Origin: Aquimarina aquimarini
GTDB lineage: Bacteria > Bacteroidota > Bacteroidia > Flavobacteriales > Flavobacteriaceae
DNA: 60,402 bases
Direction: 5' to 3'
NCBI RefSeq assembly: GCF_900299535.1
Contig: NZ_OMKE01000037.1
Location: 1 to 60,402, forward strand
Both the position numbers and the translations under genes were made by a program. The notes under the pieces were generated by a model that saw nothing but the letters and a program-made list of their open reading frames with translations, did no database searches and was not told the DNA's origin. Shown one piece after another: positions 8,838 through 17,053 of the stretch (position 1 is the stretch's first letter; every line of letters begins with the position of its first letter).

Positions 8838-10667
8838 ATGTTTAAAAAGATTGTTTTTATTTCTATAGTTGGAATCTTTTATGCTTCTGCTCAAAATAAT
8901 ACTTCGTATTGGCAACAACATGTTGATTATACAATGGATGTGAGCATGAATGTTGAAAACTTTCAATATCAAGGTACACAAGAGTTAATTTATTCTAATA
9001 ATTCACCCGATACATTATATCAGGTGTTTTATCACCTATATTTTAATGCATTTCAGCCAGGAAGTGAAATGGATATTCGTTCTATTAATCTTCCAGATCC
9101 AGATCCTCGAGTAGGAAATAGAGTAAGTAAACTTACTCCAGAAGAGATAGGATACCTAAAAGTTAATTCACTATCACAAAACGGAAAACCTATACAGTAT
9201 AAAACTGAGGGAACTGTTTTGGAGGTCTCATTAGATAAACCTATTGCTCCAGGAGAAAAAGTAACTTTTTCTATGGGGTTTGATGGTCAAGTTCCTATAC
9301 AAATACGTCGTTCTGGACGAAATAGTAAAGAAGGTATTGCATTATCAATGACGCAATGGTACCCAAAAATGGCAGAATATGATTTTGAAGGATGGCATGC
9401 TGATCCATATATCGCTAGAGAATTTCATGGGGTTTGGGGTAATTTTGATGTTACAATAACTATTGATAAAGACTATATTCTAGGAGGAACAGGCTATCTA
9501 CAAAATCCACAGGAAATAGGATATGGATATGAAAAACCAGGAACAAAAGTAAAAAGAAAGGGAAACACGCTCTCTTGGCATTTTAAAGCACCCAATGTAC
9601 ATGACTTTGCATGGGCCGCTGATCCTGAATATCTACACGATGTAGTGCAAGTACCTAATGGGCCTACACTTCATTTTTTATATAAAAATAAAAAAGAAAT
9701 CATTGATGGATGGAAAGATTTACAGCCAAAGACTGTAGAATTAATGAACTATTTTAGTGAGAAAATAGGAAAATACCCCTATAAACAATATTCTGTATTA
9801 CAAGGAGGTGATGGAGGTATGGAATATGCTATGTGTACTTTGATTACAGGAGAAAGAAGTTTTGGTAGTTTGGTAGGAGTTACTGCTCATGAAATGGCAC
9901 ACTCATGGTTTCAACATATTCTAGCAACCAATGAGGCCAAACACGAATGGATGGATGAAGGCTTTACTAGCTATATTTCTACTCTGGCTATGAATCATGT
10001 AATGAAACAAAATAACCCTAATTCATTAAGAGGAATGTATGATGGGTATTATCAACTAGCTACTTCAGGGATAGAACAACCACAAACTACTCAGGCAGAT
10101 CGATATTCACATAATGCTGCATATGGTGCCTCTGCTTATACCAAAGGATCCGTTTTTCTGTCGCAATTAGGCTACATAATAGGAGAAGATAATCTTGCTA
10201 AAACTATTAAACGATACTTTGATGAATGGAAATTTAAACACCCTACTCCTAATGATTTTAAAAGGGTAGCAGAAAAAGTATCTGGAATACAACTAGACTG
10301 GTATCTTGTCGATTGGACACAGACCACAAATACAATAGATTATGCTATCAAAGAAGTGTCAGAAGACAAGAACGCTACCAAAATCACATTAGAGCGTGTA
10401 GGGTCTATGCCTATGCCAATAGATCTATATGTTGAATATAAGGATAGTACTATAGAATCCTTTTATATTCCATTAAGAATTATGAGAGGTGAAAAAGCCA
10501 ATCCAATACCATCAATGAAAAGAACCGTACTCTCTGATTGGCCTTGGACAAACCCTGGTTATTCATTAAATCTTTCAAGACCAAAATCTGAAATAAAATC
10601 AATTCAAATTGATATTACAAATACTATGGCAGATGTAAATCCTGCTAATAATGGTTTTACAGAATAA
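8838..10667 (+). CDS. Secreted M1-family zinc metallopeptidase
   Basis: This 609-residue protein has an N-terminal signal peptide (F-K-K-I-V-F-I-S-I-V-G-I-F-Y-A-S-A, cut near A-Q-N). The zinc site is H351-E-M-A-H355 with the third ligand Glu374 in W-M-D-E-G-F-T-S-Y, i.e. HEXXH-x18-E, diagnostic of the gluzincin M1 family. The upstream substrate loop reads G-G-M-E-Y (residues 326-330) in place of the classical G-A-M-E-N, a variant seen in many secreted bacterial M1 enzymes. A beta-rich N-terminal domain (about 25-240) precedes the catalytic domain. It probably trims peptides in the periplasm or at the cell surface, downstream of the adjacent subtilase. A strong terminator follows. Confidence 0.9.
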   Translation: MFKKIVFISIVGIFYASAQNNTSYWQQHVDYTMDVSMNVENFQYQGTQELIYSNNSPDTLYQVFYHLYFNAFQPGSEMDIRSINLPDPDPRVGNRVSKLTPEEIGYLKVNSLSQNGKPIQYKTEGTVLEVSLDKPIAPGEKVTFSMGFDGQVPIQIRRSGRNSKEGIALSMTQWYPKMAEYDFEGWHADPYIAREFHGVWGNFDVTITIDKDYILGGTGYLQNPQEIGYGYEKPGTKVKRKGNTLSWHFKAPNVHDFAWAADPEYLHDVVQVPNGPTLHFLYKNKKEIIDGWKDLQPKTVELMNYFSEKIGKYPYKQYSVLQGGDGGMEYAMCTLITGERSFGSLVGVTAHEMAHSWFQHILATNEAKHEWMDEGFTSYISTLAMNHVMKQNNPNSLRGMYDGYYQLATSGIEQPQTTQADRYSHNAAYGASAYTKGSVFLSQLGYIIGEDNLAKTIKRYFDEWKFKHPTPNDFKRVAEKVSGIQLDWYLVDWTQTTNTIDYAIKEVSEDKNATKITLERVGSMPMPIDLYVEYKDSTIESFYIPLRIMRGEKANPIPSMKRTVLSDWPWTNPGYSLNLSRPKSEIKSIQIDITNTMADVNPANNGFTE

Positions 10668-10698
10668 ATCGAAGAAACTTTATCTGTATAGTAAAATT

Positions 10699-10730
10699 AA
10701 AAAACCGGTTTTTTAAGACCGGTTTTTTTT
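10699..10730 (+). terminator. Rho-independent terminator after the M1 peptidase
   Basis: A stem AAAACCGGT / ACCGGTTTT with a short loop is followed by eight T residues. Confidence 0.88.
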
Positions 10731-10761
10731 GCTCTTATAACAAATCTAATTATTACATTTA

Positions 10762-11145
10762 ATGCCTATGAAGGCTACTTTTAATAAAAAAGAAAAGGTA
10801 AAAAGTAAAAAAGAAATAGATTTCCTTTTTTCTGAAGGAAAATCTATTTCCAAATATCCTATTCGATTGGTATATAAAAAATCAACCTTTGAGGATACTA
10901 TTAAAATTAAAGCCGCAGTATCAGTGAGTAAACGTAATTTTAAAAAAGCTGTAGACCGCAATTTTATAAAACGTTTAATGCGTGAAGGTTATAGAAAAAA
11001 TAAGTATCTTGTACCCAACACTACTCATCAATTCACTTTTATGTTTTTATATTCTGGTAAAAAAATGCCGGAATATGCACAGGTTGAACCCAAAATAAAA
11101 GAGATATTACAAAAATTTGTTGAACAAGAAATAGAATTAAAATAA
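10762..11145 (+). CDS. rnpA: Ribonuclease P protein component
   Basis: This 127-residue basic protein has the RnpA core: F-x-E-G-K-S-I-S near residue 33, A-A-V-S-V-S-K-R-N-F-K-K-A-V-D-R-N at about 55-70 and I-K-R-L-M-R-E-G-Y-R (the conserved RNR-type helix). It binds the RNase P RNA and assists 5' maturation of pre-tRNA. In many bacteria rnpA follows rpmH beside dnaA; here it stands alone between a terminator and a CtpA-like protease gene, as in other Bacteroidota. Start M-P-M-K is chosen at 10762; an alternative ATG lies two codons downstream. Confidence 0.93.
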   Translation: MPMKATFNKKEKVKSKKEIDFLFSEGKSISKYPIRLVYKKSTFEDTIKIKAAVSVSKRNFKKAVDRNFIKRLMREGYRKNKYLVPNTTHQFTFMFLYSGKKMPEYAQVEPKIKEILQKFVEQEIELK

Positions 11146-11191
11146 CGTTTATATACGTTCATTTAATTTTCAATAATTAAAGAAATTATCG

Positions 11192-12814
11192 ATGAAAAAA
11201 AGAATTATTTACCCGGCAATTGCATGTGTTATTTTACTGTCTACGGTAAGTTTTAAGTCTGATTTTTTTGAAATCGCCAAACAAATAGAAATTTTTACCA
11301 CCATGTTTAAAGAATTAAACATGAATTATGTAGATGAGACGAATCCTGCAGAATTAATGGATACAGCTATCAAAGCCATGTTAGACGATCTGGATCCTTA
11401 TACAAAATATTGGAACGAACAAGATGTAGAGGCTTCCAAAATTCGTAATGCAGGAGAATATACTGGTATTGGAGCTTCTGTAAAGACTATAAAAGACAAA
11501 ATTATAATCATAGAACCTTATAAAGGATATCCTGCTGATAAAGCGGGACTTAAAGCCGGAGACGAGATAATTCAAATAGGAGATGTAAAGGTTTCAGACT
11601 TTAAAGATGATGCTGGAGAACTTCTTAAAGGGGCTAGTGGAACAAAAATTAATATTACATATAAGAGACAAGGTGCAAACAAAAGTACCGTGCTTACTAG
11701 AGAAGAAATAGATGTTGATGCTGTACCATTCTATACGCTACTTGATGATAATACAGGGTATATTGTACTATCAAAATTTAACAATAAAGCTTCTAGTGAG
11801 ACTATAGATGCATTAAAAGATTTAAAGGCAAAAGGTGCTGATAAAGTAATTCTAGACCTAAGAGGAAATCCTGGTGGTTTATTGAGTGAAGCTATAAATG
11901 TAACCAACATCTTTGTACCAAAAGGAGAGCTTATAACCACTACAAAATCTGTTGTAAAAAAATATAATAAAGAATATTTTACAAAAAGAGAACCTATTGA
12001 TACCCAGATTCCGTTAGTAGTATTGGTAAATGGAAGAAGTGCTTCTGCAAGTGAAATTGTATCTGGTAGTATACAAGACCTTGATAGAGGTGTGGTTATT
12101 GGAGCGAGAAGTTTTGGTAAAGGGTTGGTACAAAGACCCAAAAAACTTACATATGGTACTCAGCTAAAAATTACAATATCTAGATACTACACTCCTAGTG
12201 GTAGATGTATACAAGCACTTGATTATTGGAATAGAGATAAAAATAACAAAGCAGTGCGTATTAATGAACAGGATTTTAAAGCATATAAAACCAAAAACGG
12301 AAGAACAGTATATGATGGAGGAGGGATACAGCCTGATATTGAACTAGAAACCTCAAAATTTAGTGATATTACCACAGCTTTACTAAGGTCTGATGCTATT
12401 TTTGAATATGGAACAAAATATTACTATTCACATCAACTAAAAAAATCCAGTGATTTTAAATTTACTGATGCAGATTATGAAGAATTCAAAAAATTTGTAA
12501 AACAAAGTGATTTTAATTTTGAAACCGCCACCGAAAAATCCTTCAAAAAATCATTAGAGGTAGCAAAAAGGGAGAATTTTGATAAAGATATAGCAACCGC
12601 CTATACAAAACTTATAGCCTCAATAAACGCTTCTAAACAAGCTGCGTTGGATACTTACAAAACAGAAATTGTCAATTTACTTACTGATGAAATTATTAAA
12701 CGATACTTCTACAGAGAAGGGTTGTATAATTATTATGTAAAACACAATCCAGAAGTAGCTAAAAGCCAAGAAATATTAGCTAACAAAAATAAATATGAAG
12801 AAATTTTAAAATAA
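11192..12814 (+). CDS. C-terminal processing peptidase (S41 family, CtpA/Prc-like)
   Basis: This 540-residue protein has an N-terminal membrane anchor or signal peptide (Y-P-A-I-A-C-V-I-L-L-S). A PDZ domain lies at about residues 80-170 (Y-T-G-I-G-A-S-V, G-L-K-A-G-D-E-I-I-Q-I-G-D). The protease domain contains Ser285 in S-A-S-E and Lys310 in S-F-G-K-G, exactly 25 residues apart as in the Ser-Lys dyad of E. coli Prc, and the loop L-D-L-R-G-N-P-G-G. The C-terminal 150 residues are helical and unfamiliar. It probably processes or degrades envelope proteins in the periplasm. It lies 46 bases after rnpA and may be co-transcribed with it. Confidence 0.9.
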   Translation: MKKRIIYPAIACVILLSTVSFKSDFFEIAKQIEIFTTMFKELNMNYVDETNPAELMDTAIKAMLDDLDPYTKYWNEQDVEASKIRNAGEYTGIGASVKTIKDKIIIIEPYKGYPADKAGLKAGDEIIQIGDVKVSDFKDDAGELLKGASGTKINITYKRQGANKSTVLTREEIDVDAVPFYTLLDDNTGYIVLSKFNNKASSETIDALKDLKAKGADKVILDLRGNPGGLLSEAINVTNIFVPKGELITTTKSVVKKYNKEYFTKREPIDTQIPLVVLVNGRSASASEIVSGSIQDLDRGVVIGARSFGKGLVQRPKKLTYGTQLKITISRYYTPSGRCIQALDYWNRDKNNKAVRINEQDFKAYKTKNGRTVYDGGGIQPDIELETSKFSDITTALLRSDAIFEYGTKYYYSHQLKKSSDFKFTDADYEEFKKFVKQSDFNFETATEKSFKKSLEVAKRENFDKDIATAYTKLIASINASKQAALDTYKTEIVNLLTDEIIKRYFYREGLYNYYVKHNPEVAKSQEILANKNKYEEILK

Positions 12815-12868
12815 TCATATAACTCTTTGATTAGATACCTACTTCATGGCTTGCCATGTTCATAACCT

Positions 12869-12916
12869 TTTAAAATAAGATGCCCAGAATAATTATTCTG
12901 GGCATCTTATTTTAAA
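12869..12916. terminator. Perfect 48-bp palindrome acting as bidirectional terminator
   Basis: Two 24-bp arms meet without a spacer. The core GATGCCCAGAATAATTATTC continues into CTGGGCATC, and the whole is bounded by A/T runs on both sides. It sits between convergent genes (ctp on plus, MarR-GNAT on minus), so a shared terminator is the simplest reading. Confidence 0.9.
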
Positions 12917-12917
12917 T

Positions 12918-13844
12918 CTATTTTTGAATATCTAAATCATACCTCTGCTCTATCACGGGCTTATCAAAGGATGTAGACTCAACTTCTTTTGTTAATTTAA
13001 ACCCATGATAAAGATATAATGATGACGCAGTTTCAAGCTCTTTTGTTGTCCATAAATAAGATGAATCATAATTACAGGAATAAAGAAAATCCATGTATAA
13101 TTGCATTAATTTTTTTCCTAAACCTATACCTCTATATCTTTTTTCTAAATAGAAATAACGTAATTGAGCACTATTATTTTCTCTTGCCTGAAGTAAAAGA
13201 AAACCTATAATTTGATTATTATGTTCACAAATCCAAACTCTTTCTTTATTAGAATTGTAAGACTTATAAAAATCATACATACCGTTTGCTACATAAGTTT
13301 CAAATGAAATACCATATTGAAACTCTTCTGCATATAACCTACCGTGTCTATGAATTACAAAGCCTAAATCTCCAGGTTTAAGAATGGTTCGAATATTAAT
13401 ATCTGCTAGCGTTATACCTGTATTTTGCGATAATGCTTTTATTGATTGCATATTATGAATAAGTTTATTTGATTCATTTTCAGATAGATGTGAATAAACT
13501 GTTTCTAGTTGATCTTCTGAACTTTGATTTAACTTTAAAAACTCTTTTTCACCAAACTTGGTTAATTTTAAAGTAAAAACACGTTTATCTGTTAATGAGA
13601 CAGTTCTTATAATTAATTTTTGAGATTCAAAACGCTTTAAAATCCGACTACAATATCCTTTATCTATATCCAAAAGTTGAATAATATCAGAAGCTGTAAA
13701 TCCAGGGTTTTGGTATATTTCAAACATAATCCTAACCTCTGGTAATGAGTATTTACTGTTTAAAATATGTGTATCTAGAAGACCTATTATTTTTGTATAA
13801 AACCTGTTGAATTTTCTTATTTCATTGATATACTTTTTGTTCAT
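12918..13844 (-). CDS. MarR-family regulator fused to GNAT acetyltransferase
   Basis: This 308-residue protein has two domains. Residues about 1-145 are a MarR winged helix (S-D-I-I-Q-L-L-D-I-D-K-G-Y-C-S-R-I-L-K-R-F-type recognition region, wing R-T-V-S-L-T-D-K-R). Residues about 155-308 are a GNAT acetyltransferase with acetyl-CoA loop R-G-I-G-L-G-K-K-L-M-Q. Such fusions are known in several phyla. A plausible role is a regulator whose acetyltransferase half modifies or senses the inducing compound; the substrate is unknown. Directly upstream, five bases before the start codon, lies a near-perfect 45-bp palindrome (13849-13893), so autoregulation is very likely. Both domains are complete and there is no sign of decay. 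Confidence 0.88.
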   Translation of the reverse strand: MNKKYINEIRKFNRFYTKIIGLLDTHILNSKYSLPEVRIMFEIYQNPGFTASDIIQLLDIDKGYCSRILKRFESQKLIIRTVSLTDKRVFTLKLTKFGEKEFLKLNQSSEDQLETVYSHLSENESNKLIHNMQSIKALSQNTGITLADINIRTILKPGDLGFVIHRHGRLYAEEFQYGISFETYVANGMYDFYKSYNSNKERVWICEHNNQIIGFLLLQARENNSAQLRYFYLEKRYRGIGLGKKLMQLYMDFLYSCNYDSSYLWTTKELETASSLYLYHGFKLTKEVESTSFDKPVIEQRYDLDIQK

Positions 13845-13848
13845 GATA

Positions 13849-13893
13849 TACTATTATATATTAGTTGACATTGTCAACTAATATATAATAGTA
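13849..13893. promoter_or_regulatory. Probable MarR operator (45-bp palindrome)
   Basis: Two perfect 22-bp arms flank a single central base. The core reads TAGTTGACATTGTCAACTA with A/T-rich extensions on both sides. Its size and core match what MarR dimers bind, and it overlaps where the promoter and leader of the minus-strand MarR-GNAT gene must be. Binding would block that gene's transcription. A terminator is unlikely because it lies upstream of the gene and has no G/C-rich stem. Confidence 0.75.
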
Positions 13894-13925
13894 ATAAATA
13901 CCTACAAAACAATATTACAATTTTT

Positions 13926-14369
13926 TCAAATTATCATTGTAATATGGGGTATTCCATCTTCTAGATATTCTTTACCTATTTTTTTGAATCCGTGAGACTT
14001 ATAAAATTTTTCAAGATATGTTTGCGCAGAAATTTTTACTTTTTTATTTCCAAAATGAGCTTCTATAGCTAGAATACTTTCTTTAATAAGATCATGACCA
14101 TACCCATATTTTCTTTCCTTCTCAGATACTAACACCCTACCAATACTAGGAACATCAAAATAGTGTCCTTTATCAAATATTCTTGTATAAGCTATAATAT
14201 CACCATTTTTTTCACCTATCACATGAAGTGCTTTTTGATCTTTATTGTCTATATCCTGATATACACAATCTTGTTCTACCACAAAAACTTCTGCGCGCAA
14301 GCGCAAAATTTTATACAGTTCTTCTGTTGTAAGCTCTTGAAAACGTTTTACTCTAAACTTAATACTCAT
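13926..14369 (-). CDS. GNAT acetyltransferase, ElaA-like
   Basis: This 147-residue single-domain protein opens with the ElaA-type signature L-R-A-E-V-F-V-V-E-Q-D-C-V-Y-Q-D-I-D and a downstream His in A-L-H-V-I-G. The acetyl-CoA-binding region is I-G-R-V-L-V then Y-G-Y-G-H-D-L-I, a slightly altered R/Q-x-x-G-x-G/A loop. The acceptor substrate is unknown. The gene is the last of a tight minus-strand series (rpiB, cation exporter, this gene); the gap to the exporter gene is 5 bases, so they are probably one transcript. Confidence 0.82.
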   Translation of the reverse strand: MSIKFRVKRFQELTTEELYKILRLRAEVFVVEQDCVYQDIDNKDQKALHVIGEKNGDIIAYTRIFDKGHYFDVPSIGRVLVSEKERKYGYGHDLIKESILAIEAHFGNKKVKISAQTYLEKFYKSHGFKKIGKEYLEDGIPHITMII

Positions 14370-14374
14370 ATTTA

Positions 14375-15292
14375 CTAATCTTGTACTATAATATCCTTAT
14401 TATCCTTAGTTCCATATTCTGGTTGCAAAGTAATATGATTAATTTTAAATTCTTCTTTGAGTATATTCTCAATAATGTTAAGTGTTTCACCAAATTCTGA
14501 GATTAAAATATCATCATTAAAATCTACATGAGCTTCCAGATGTGTCTCTTCTTCATTAAGTTGCCAAATATGTATATGATGTATGCTTTTTATCTTTGGC
14601 AACTCATTTACTCTATTTACTATCTTTTCTAATTCTATGGTTTCTGGAGTATACAACATAAGTATCTTAAACGAACTCTTTAAAAGATCATACGCAACAA
14701 TAATAAGATAAATGGCAATAGCAAAAGTCAAAACACTATCTACCCAAAACAACTGATAATATTTCATCAATATCCCTCCTATTAAAACAGCAATAGAAGC
14801 CATCATATCTGTAATAAGGTGTAAATATGCAGATCTCATATTCATATTTACCTTACTATCTCTTTTTAGGAGTAATACACTACATCCATTACCTAAAATT
14901 GCTATCGCAGAAAGTATGATAACAACACGTGCACTTATTTCTTGTGGATCTTGTAATCTTTCTATAGCTTCAATAATAAGAATTACAGCAATCACCATCA
15001 TAGAAGCAGCATTTACAAATGCTGCCATGATTTCTGCTCTTTTAAATCCAAATGTTCTCTTTATAGAAGCTTCTTTCTTGGCTAATCGATTTGCATAATA
15101 ACTTACAATCAAGGATACTACATCACTAAAATTATGTAACGCATCAGATAATAATGATAAACTACCAGAGAGTAATCCGCCTATTACCTGAGCAATAGTA
15201 ATTATAATGTTTAGTAAAATTGAAAATAATAAATTGCGCCCTGTAACTATACCATGAGAGTGAGCGTGATTATGAGCGCAATGTTTTCCCAT
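14375..15292 (-). CDS. Cation diffusion facilitator (Zn2+/divalent metal exporter, CzcD-like)
   Basis: This 305-residue inner-membrane protein has a His-rich N-terminus (H-C-A-H-N-H-A-H-S-H-G, residues 4-14). Six membrane helices follow, with metal-site motifs S-D-A-L-H-N-F-S-D in helix 2 and H-L-I-T-D in helix 5, the H/D-x3-D pairs of Zn2+-transporting CDF proteins. A cytoplasmic C-terminal domain (about 215-295) has the ferredoxin-like fold expected for dimerisation (I-H-H-I-H-I-W-Q-L then L-E-A-H-V-D-F). Expected role: proton-driven efflux of Zn2+ and related ions. It sits 11 bases after rpiB and 5 bases before the ElaA-like gene. Confidence 0.9.
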   Translation of the reverse strand: MGKHCAHNHAHSHGIVTGRNLLFSILLNIIITIAQVIGGLLSGSLSLLSDALHNFSDVVSLIVSYYANRLAKKEASIKRTFGFKRAEIMAAFVNAASMMVIAVILIIEAIERLQDPQEISARVVIILSAIAILGNGCSVLLLKRDSKVNMNMRSAYLHLITDMMASIAVLIGGILMKYYQLFWVDSVLTFAIAIYLIIVAYDLLKSSFKILMLYTPETIELEKIVNRVNELPKIKSIHHIHIWQLNEEETHLEAHVDFNDDILISEFGETLNIIENILKEEFKINHITLQPEYGTKDNKDIIVQD

Positions 15293-15303
15293 ATATCAAT
15301 TCA

Positions 15304-15738
15304 TTAGATACACATAGGTATTTTATTTACTCTATTTTGATGTCTACCACCTTCAAATTCGGTATCTAAAAATGTTTTTACCATTTCTATAGCTTGAGGT
15401 GATGAAGTAAATCTTGCAGGAATACATATAATATTTGCATTATTGTGCTGTCTTGTTAATTCTGTAATCTCTTTAGTCCAACAAAGTCCTGCACGCACAT
15501 TTTCATACTTATTAGCAGTCATTGCAACTCCATTTCCACTACCGCAAATTAAAATTCCGAAATCAACTTTTTTAGAATCTACATCTTTTGCTACAGGGTG
15601 TACAAAATCAGGGTAATCTACACTACTGTTTTCATTAGTACCATAATTTACTACTTCAATTCCTTTGGATTCTAAATATGCAGTAACCTCAAATTTATAC
15701 GATGTTCCTGCGTGATCATTTCCAATAGCTATTTTCAT
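15304..15738 (-). CDS. rpiB: Ribose 5-phosphate isomerase B
   Basis: This 144-residue cytoplasmic enzyme interconverts ribose 5-phosphate and ribulose 5-phosphate in the pentose phosphate pathway. RpiB/LacAB-family marks are G-N-D-H-A-G near the start, the catalytic Cys in I-C-G-S-G-N-G-V-A-M-T-A-N-K, R-A-G-L-C-W, and H-x-N-x-x-N-I-I-C-I-P-A-R. The length is normal. It is first in a minus-strand operon-like series with the metal exporter and ElaA-like genes. A TATCTTTG element (minus strand, 15771-15764) matches the Bacteroidota -7 consensus and lies about 26 bases before the start, although the nearest TTG gives a rather long spacer of 24. Confidence 0.92.
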   Translation of the reverse strand: MKIAIGNDHAGTSYKFEVTAYLESKGIEVVNYGTNENSSVDYPDFVHPVAKDVDSKKVDFGILICGSGNGVAMTANKYENVRAGLCWTKEITELTRQHNNANIICIPARFTSSPQAIEMVKTFLDTEFEGGRHQNRVNKIPMCI

Positions 15739-16298
15739 TATTTTTTGATTTCGTTTAGTTCAACAAAGATAATTCAATCTAAAAAAAGTAAACTCCAAAA
15801 CACCAATAATTTAACTAATATTACGGTAATGTTAATAACTCCTAGTCTTATGTTAACATTGAATGTGAATAAACAGTTCTTAAAATTCATAAAGTTTTTT
15901 TGGTGATTTGATTTATTATTTCAATACAATGGTAAGAAGCAATAATCAAAATTATAACTCCACTTTTTTTGGTTAAGTTTTCCAACATTAAATTTACGTT
16001 ATGAACTATCATTTTATAGCAATAATATCAAAAATATAATGTGTTTATTACCTATTAACAATTGTTAATTAAATTTCATTTCATATAGATTATCAAGTGA
16101 TTATATCATTAATATCTTGTTGATAGTCTTGTGAAAATTCAATCTAACTAAAAAAACAAATAAATTTCAAAAAAGTTATACCGTTATTCACACTACATAA
16201 TAATCATTATTATTTATTTTAAATTTTAAAAAAAGAAAAAGATATATATTATAAGTGTTGAAAACTGTATGAAATGAGAAATGAATTGAAATAGAAGT
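15739..16298. other. 560-base A/T-rich gap without a supported gene
   Basis: Apart from the putative rpiB promoter at its left edge I see no coding potential, RNA gene or strong repeat here. A plus-strand frame at 15712-15906 overlaps the rpiB start and has no recognisable features. Confidence 0.5.
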
Positions 16299-16538
16299 TT
16301 AGACAATTCTAAGATGAGAATTGGTATCTAGATCATTTATAATTTGAAGTACTTTGTTTTTATCCTTTTGATGAACTTTTAGATTGATTCCTCCCAATGC
16401 GTTTGAGTAGAAGGGAAAAACACCGATCATAGTTTCGTTTTCAAAAAAATAAGAAATTCCTTCTTGATCAAGAAGAAGTTTTAGGATTGCATATTCAAAA
16501 GGATATGTATATGTTGTTATGGTAATGAAATTTTTCAT
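16299..16538 (-). CDS. DUF2007-like small protein
   Basis: This 79-residue protein without a signal peptide reads F-I-T-I-T-T-Y-T-Y-P-F-E-Y-A-I-L-K-L-L-L, then a central Gly/Phe turn, then G-I-N-L-K-V and a final helix. This is the pattern of DUF2007 (putative signal-transducing) proteins, which fold as a small alpha/beta domain and resemble PII-like or ACT-type binders. Biochemical function is unknown. It is isolated, with A/T-rich gaps on both sides and no obvious operon partner. Confidence 0.65.
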   Translation of the reverse strand: MKNFITITTYTYPFEYAILKLLLDQEGISYFFENETMIGVFPFYSNALGGINLKVHQKDKNKVLQIINDLDTNSHLRIV

Positions 16539-16631
16539 TCTATATAAACTTACTTATTGTTGTCCTTCTACAAGATACAAAATAAGCCTAATATTAGGTT
16601 AATTTTGTGGTTCTTAATAAACATTGAATGA

Positions 16632-16811
16632 TTAATTAATTTGACTTGCTTCTCGATCAATTTTGGTAGAAGTATTTATTTCTGACTCTTCTATAGATTC
16701 TTTTTTATGATCTATTGTATTATTAATATACAATGTAAAAGAATAAATACCCAGTAGAAATATGAATACGAATAGTAGTATTATTTTATGTATTTTTTTG
16801 ATTCTAGTCAT
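16632..16811 (-). CDS. Possible 59-residue single-pass membrane protein
   Basis: A minus-strand frame from ATG (16811-16809) to TAA encodes M-T-R-I-K-K-I-H-K, then a clean hydrophobic helix (about residues 10-29, I-I-L-L-F-V-F-I-F-L-L), then a charged tail rich in Glu and Lys. Basic residues before the helix and the acidic tail suggest an N-in, single-pass topology. It lies about 90 bases upstream of the DUF2007-like gene on the same strand and could be its operon partner. Real coding is plausible but not proven: there is no homologue I recognise and no visible ribosome-binding site. Confidence 0.4.
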   Translation of the reverse strand: MTRIKKIHKIILLFVFIFLLGIYSFTLYINNTIDHKKESIEESEINTSTKIDREASQIN

Positions 16812-17053
16812 AGATAAGTCATATGATCAAACGAATAAAAAGTAGTCCTAGTGTACTAAAATTAAGTAAATTTTAAGAAAAAATAACATATAAACTAGTT
16901 TTTTTAAATATAAAATATTGATTAATAAGTATATAATTATTTTAACGTTATAACATGTATATCGTCTAATGCTTAATAAAAGTTTAAACTTAAAATTACT
17001 GATGTTAAAAGATAAACTGTACTTTTATCATAAATTATATAGAATAGATATTA

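Noticed and set aside
14925..14935. CACGTG hexamer in the metal exporter gene
   Set aside because: Flanks do not match parS arms on either side.
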